Shown here: in pieces, positions 59,151 through 64,000 of the stretch | How positions within the stretch are numbered: the first letter of the stretch is position 1 | Layout: the number at the start of each line of letters is the position of its first letter | DNA from: Aurifilum marmelostoma | Lineage: Eukaryota > Ascomycota > Sordariomycetes > Diaporthales > Cryphonectriaceae | Reading direction: 5' to 3' | DNA length: 64,000 bases | NCBI GenBank assembly: GCA_027559495.1 | Contig: JAMXSV010000029.1 | Span: 558,001 to 622,000 of the forward strand | The notes under the pieces: generated by a model | Database searches by the model: none | Told to the model about the DNA's origin: nothing | The model's input: the letters and a program-made list of their open reading frames with translations, nothing else | Position numbers and translations under genes: made by a program

Positions 59151-61951
59151 TGTGAAGGCCCAGTGGAATTTTGGCGGGATGCACTCGAGGCTGCGGGCAG
59201 GGGAGGGGATCTGGGGTGGTTTCCAAAGAGGTGGCCGGATGAATTTCGAGCGGCAAGGTGGTGGTTCGTCGCGACTTTGCTCGTCGCGTTGGCCTCGCGC
59301 GCATTGGGGGGTCGATGGGGGGGTGGGCTTTCTTGCCTGGGTAAAGTTCCAAGGGAGAAACGGAGACCTCTGAACCTCTGGTCACTCCAACTGTGGCAGT
59401 AAAGGTCCTGCCGTGCAAAAAGGCAGACCCGAGCTAGGGATTTGGCCACTAGTCCTCTTTCGGCCACATCAAGGGCTTATGTAAGCATCGACCTCGCCAA
59501 ACCCTCGTGCGACTCCAGTCATGAGCATCAATGTTCAGTAATGAAAAGCATCACCTCAGAGAGGTCCATGCACCTCATACTACGGAATCACTAATATCTC
59601 GTTCCGCTCAACAAAATGGTGGTCATTCGCCAGTTGAGCATTCGATGCCTGGTGTCTACTGGACAGGCGAGTTGCTGCGTCCTCCTTCCGCACGCGCTAC
59701 GACCGGACATTTTATCGTGCATATACCATGCCGAGCTGTCGTCTCGACTTTAGAAATGAGCTTTACATGTCTACGATTTGGGCATCTGAGGAGAAATGCT
59801 GTTATCGCCCAGTAGGTGCCGCAGTGAGTGTCCCCACCGGTGCTTGGACCTGCCTGCTCACAAACCAGGAACCTACGAGGCCCCTCCATCGCGAGCATAG
59901 CACGCACCTATTTTGGAATGAAGCAGTACTATCTGACCAATGAAGAACGTGGAGGCTGGAGACGAGTGCCCGCAAGTCACACGGCCGGATAGAGGTGCGG
60001 ACCCCACCCACGACAGGATCGTTGCCATCCAGGACCTCGCTCTCTTTCATCGCGATATCCTCTGTATTTAGAGATTTCCCTTCGTTACGAGGTCCTCGCT
60101 CGTGTGGTGGCCTGACTGAATGGTATGCCCATGACCAGTATACTTCCGAACGGTGGTGCATGGATCACCGTAGGCAGATGACTCTGTAAGAGGCTGCAGG
60201 AGACCACAGCGTGCTTCCCAGGTCCATCCAAGGACTTTCGAGGCCATCTCATGCTCGTAGACAAACGATGCAACCTTGAATCCTGGTTTGAAGGCACACG
60301 TGTTAAGACTCGGACAGGAATCTCAACGGTAGGCTGTGCTCGTGATGGACTCAGCTTGACGTGGTTGGTGGACCCAAGATACCGACACCGATCCTGCCGC
60401 GAGAATCTGAAAGAGGACTGGAAAGATGGGTGCATGGGTGAGGGTCGACCATGGCAGCCCCGTCCAGATTGCCTACGCGACAAATCTCGTCCGCGAAGGT
60501 ATGGCCGGGCCAGAGGACAACGAAATTTGATCATGCCAGAAACAGGTCATGAAGATGTAAAGACAGTGACAGCACCGTAGTCCTCATTTGGGGGCCGTGC
60601 TTCACTTTTGTGGAGAGATGGTGGAGAAAAGAGAGACAACTGGCCATGGTCGAAATCGGGGCTGAGGTCGGATCTCGGGCGCCTCAAAACATGAAGCAGA
60701 GACACAAACAAGTTGTTGAAAATCAGAACGCGGGTACTGGACGGCGAGGCTTGGACTTAAGAAGACTTCAGCGCAAACCAGCCCCCAGCAAACCCACTGA
60801 AGAGCCAAGCCCCAAGCCTAGAACGCAGGGGACGGTCGGGGTGACAGGGGGGTTGGTGGTAACCCTGCATGGTCTCCCGCGTCAGGTCCGTCTAGCGGGC
60901 CTGCATTGATTGGCGCCAGACCCCCGGTCACTGATTTTGCAGTAGTAGTGCCAGGGTAAGTCACTGCCCACCTATAGCCCATCTTCGCGCGCGTCTGCCC
61001 TGGATGATTAAGTAACCTCGACGACACCAACCCTACCACGTACGTCGCCGGCCGTTCGTCGCAGGGAAGGGCTCGTGGAGCACCGCGGCAAGCATCCCCG
61101 TCCGGCGCTTAACCACATGGTGGACTATCTTTTCTTTTCTTGTTCTGACGATGCTGCTTGGTCCAGCACTCGCGCCCACCCTCTCATGCACCCACCTCGA
61201 CCCGTGTCTCTTGGGGTGCGTGTCCCACCCGGGAAGTCACCTCAACGGTGGTGCACACCCTGCAGTTGCTATATCTGGCCCCCCTCAGGGCAGGGCGTTG
61301 GACCTCGATGCTGCCGCGGGGGTGGTCTGTCTCTGTGGCCTCATCTCTGCTATCCCTCTCGATGCTGCGGTTCATTCGTCCGACGATGGACTGACTGTCT
61401 TGATGGACCAGTGGTCTAGAACCGGGGCTGGGTTCCGGGGAGGGATGGGCCGGAAACATCGTGGCCCTACCTCAAGTGGCCTCGTATCGAGATCTGTTGG
61501 CATATATCCCAAGGTCTGTACAAAAGACATCAAGGTCTTCCTCCAGGTCGGGTGGGTTTCTTTCCTGTTGCTCTGGACCACATCGTAATCTTTAAAACCA
61601 CTTGCATTCTCATCTTGTTCTTGTCTCTTTTCTCTCTCGCTCTTCAGTACACAAACATTGTCTTGTCTCACTTTCTTTCGTTTTATTATATTCTGCCAAA
61701 CCTGTGGCGCCTGCGTGAAGACTTGGTTATTGTTCCTGTTTTGGTCTAATAAAAAGTACCTCAACGCACGGCATTACCTTCTTTTTCACAGTATAGAGTC
61801 TGGGAACTCTCGTAACCTTCTTTGGGCATCAACTTGCTGAGCTCACTTATCACCCACCCATTCTTTTACTTTTTCCTGTTTCTTTCCTTTCGTCTTTGTT
61901 TCACTCGTTGGAAACACATACAAAAACAAAACACAACTCAAAACCATCAAC
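59151..61951. other. 2.8-kb divergent region before the secreted Ser/Thr-rich protein
   Basis: I find no supported gene; open frames of 60-150 codons overlap on both strands without recognisable features. The final 350 bases are T- and C-rich with A-rich ends, the likely promoter and leader of the secreted protein gene. Confidence 0.5.
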
Positions 61952-63880
61952 ATGCAGCTCCAATATTTCCTGTTTCAGTTTCTTCTGTTGTCAGCAGTCG
62001 AGGCTGGTCCTCTGAAGAAGGCCCCTCAGTTCCACCCTGGAGGTATACGCGGACGACAGGCAGGCGTACAATACACCAACACCTCTAGCCCGGTCGCCTC
62101 GACGTCATTCTCCTCCTCCACCTTCACCTCCACGTACTCTGTCCAAGGTGCCAGTCTCTTCGCTGCAAGCCAGACATTCAGCTCCCAACAAACCTCGACA
62201 ACCTCCTCAGGGACGCTGGAGGTCGTGCCCGTGTCGCAGTCGTCAGCAGCAACAGCAACAGCAACACACGGAGCCTCCACCGGCGCACCGGCAGCAGCAT
62301 CGCACAACAACAATGCCTTCCAGACACCAGAGACCAGTATTGCGTCGTCTGCTTCGGAAAACACCTCGAGCATTTCTGCGTCGTCGTTGTCGTCGTCGTC
62401 GTTGACTAGACCAACAACTGGGAGGGCTACTTCCGGGACCGCCCTCACGGCAGCCACTCCGCCAGTGTCGACTTCGAAGGCCGCTCAGAGCTCGTCCGCC
62501 TCCTCGTCAGCCTTGCTCAACGCCAGCGGGCTGCAGGTGACTTCCACGATGTCACAGTCCACCACTTCGAGCACCATTGCTCTCAGCTCCTCTGAGACAA
62601 CATCGTCCAAGAACTCTGCTTCGTCATCCTCAGAAGAGACCTCGACCACCTCGTCGAACAATGTTCAGGCCTTCACTGGTCAACCAGCACAGAGCACGGG
62701 GAATTCTTCGGGTGCTGCCGCCTCCGCCTCTCAGACCACGCAGGCCAGCGCGTCCTCTCCTTCGTCAAGCTCATTCGATACGGTTCAGACCAGCGAGCAG
62801 ACATCAAAGACATCATCATCATCCTCCTCCTCTTCAGAGGTCAAGGGTGGCGTCGTGACGGCCACCGTCCCGTCTTCCACAGCAGTCGTCACTGTGCAGC
62901 CGAGCTCAACGGGCAGTGCCCCTGCTACCACCATCAGCTCGAACAAAGATACCGAAACGTCGACGGCAACCGAGAAGTCTTCGTCTGATGGTAGCTCCTC
63001 GGCAGGCTCATCAGAGACTACTCGGACCAGCGAGAACGCCCCCTCAAAGTCGTCGACCTCGGATGCAGCAGGTGTCGTGACAGTCACCGTGCCATCTTCC
63101 ACATCAGTCGTCACCGTCCATTCGAGCACGGCCAGCAGCGAGTCCTCTTCTTCCTCCCACTCTTCCTCCGAGGCCAAGACGTCGTCGTCATCCTCCTCCG
63201 AGTCGGAAGCCCACCTGCACAACACCGGTGTCACGACCGTTACAGTCCCTTCATCCACAACTTATGCCACCGTGACACCCTCCTCGTCCTCTTCCTCAAC
63301 CGTCCGCATCGCTGAGACCTCCTCATCAACCTCAACCCCCGAGGCAGCACCAGCCACGACATCCTCCTCTGCCACCACGACACAGACCGAACAGGAGGCC
63401 CACCATCAGCACACGGACAACCCCACAACAACTTCCACAACCGAAGCTCCCGTCGAGTCCACCCCGGCAAGCACCACCACCACCCAGCAACAGCCTGGCA
63501 ACGAGAACCTTCCCACAGCCACCACCATCACTACCTCTTCCTCCTCCTCCTCTGAATCGGCCTCTGCCTCTTCAGACGCAGCTCCCTTCGCCATAATCCC
63601 CATAGCCCAAACACACCATCACGACGGCGACGCCACCGCCACCACCTCCTCCATCTCGAGCACCAGCACTGCCGATGTGGCCACAACCACCATTGGCAAC
63701 GGCAACGCGGCCGTCACCCCGACACCCACCGAGCTCGCCGGCACCTCGACCAGCACCGCTGTGGACGGCATCACGACGAGCATCTTTGTGACGGTGACGG
63801 CGGTGTCGACGCTGATTGAGAGGGAGACGGTGACGGTGGGGCTTGCCACGACCACCGTGTTGGTTGCAAAGGTTGATTAG
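61952..63880 (+). CDS. Secreted Ser/Thr-rich mucin-like protein
   Basis: A single exon encodes 642 residues that begin with a signal peptide (MQLQYFLFQFLLLSAVEAGP). A short basic segment with a possible Kex2-type cleavage region (GGIRGRQAG) follows. The rest is about half Ser and Thr, a typical target of heavy O-mannosylation in the cell wall or outside the cell. Three related units with the core VTVPSST occur near residues 300, 374 and 425 (TATVPSSTAVVTV, TVTVPSSTSVVTV, TVTVPSSTTYATV), and a related Val/Thr-rich end closes the protein. No C-terminal GPI signal is evident, since it ends VLVAKVD. It could be a wall structural protein, adhesin-like coat or secreted mucin; there is no enzyme motif. 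Confidence 0.75.
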   Translation: MQLQYFLFQFLLLSAVEAGPLKKAPQFHPGGIRGRQAGVQYTNTSSPVASTSFSSSTFTSTYSVQGASLFAASQTFSSQQTSTTSSGTLEVVPVSQSSAATATATHGASTGAPAAASHNNNAFQTPETSIASSASENTSSISASSLSSSSLTRPTTGRATSGTALTAATPPVSTSKAAQSSSASSSALLNASGLQVTSTMSQSTTSSTIALSSSETTSSKNSASSSSEETSTTSSNNVQAFTGQPAQSTGNSSGAAASASQTTQASASSPSSSSFDTVQTSEQTSKTSSSSSSSSEVKGGVVTATVPSSTAVVTVQPSSTGSAPATTISSNKDTETSTATEKSSSDGSSSAGSSETTRTSENAPSKSSTSDAAGVVTVTVPSSTSVVTVHSSTASSESSSSSHSSSEAKTSSSSSSESEAHLHNTGVTTVTVPSSTTYATVTPSSSSSSTVRIAETSSSTSTPEAAPATTSSSATTTQTEQEAHHQHTDNPTTTSTTEAPVESTPASTTTTQQQPGNENLPTATTITTSSSSSSESASASSDAAPFAIIPIAQTHHHDGDATATTSSISSTSTADVATTTIGNGNAAVTPTPTELAGTSTSTAVDGITTSIFVTVTAVSTLIERETVTVGLATTTVLVAKVD

Positions 63881-64000
63881 AAGAACTGAAGACAGGTTAA
63901 GGCGTCATCATGGTATAGATTGGAATTCATGCGAAGGATACACACCTGTTCTTTGCGGGACTTGGGGATATATTGGTTCAAGCACATAAACACACACAGA

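Overview
The window is a gene-dense stretch of nuclear DNA from a filamentous ascomycete. The evidence is short GT-AG introns of about 45-150 bases, pyrimidine-rich leaders, and a gene set typical of moulds: a White Collar-1 blue-light receptor, a 2EXR-domain protein, an allantoate-permease-type MFS carrier, and a cofactor-independent phosphoglycerate mutase in place of the yeast type. The look of the WC-1, Argonaute and Rna14 proteins suggests a Sordariomycete; I infer this and cannot name a species.

Layout. 0-10 kb: a protein gene cut by the left edge, then wc-1 on the minus strand, 3.3 kb of upstream DNA, and the histone chaperone asf1 (minus). 10-20 kb: rna14 (plus), which diverges from asf1, then a 2EXR-domain gene (minus) and a 4.4-kb gene-poor block ending in a pyrimidine-rich tract. 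20-34 kb: an Argonaute with a complete DEDH slicer tetrad, a seven-helix DUF7702-like membrane protein, an MFS carrier and a convergent secreted GH106-like glycosidase. 36-47 kb: an Lgl/Sro7 exocytosis protein, two small membrane proteins, a short-chain dehydrogenase and phosphoglycerate mutase. 47-64 kb: Mediator subunit 9, immediately followed in the same reading frame by a 560-residue acidic ORF, then tubulin cofactor C, a mitochondrial DUF155 (RMND1-like) protein, a Q/P-rich nuclear protein and a Ser/Thr-rich secreted protein.

Most genes are unrelated housekeeping or regulatory genes and form no operon or obvious biosynthetic cluster. Several act on gene expression: WC-1 in light-driven transcription, Asf1 in chromatin, Rna14 in mRNA 3' ends, Argonaute in RNA silencing, Med9 in Mediator.

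Two observations stand out. First, three conserved genes (GH106-like, SDR, TBCC) each need exactly one base removed from a G/C homopolymer of 5-6 to restore the family sequence. This looks like a systematic consensus error, or otherwise three independent disablements. Second, Med9 and the next ORF are separated by a single in-frame TAG with no other stop for about 590 codons, which raises readthrough, alternative splicing or a two-cistron transcript. I saw no CRISPR array, transposon, rRNA or convincing tRNA.
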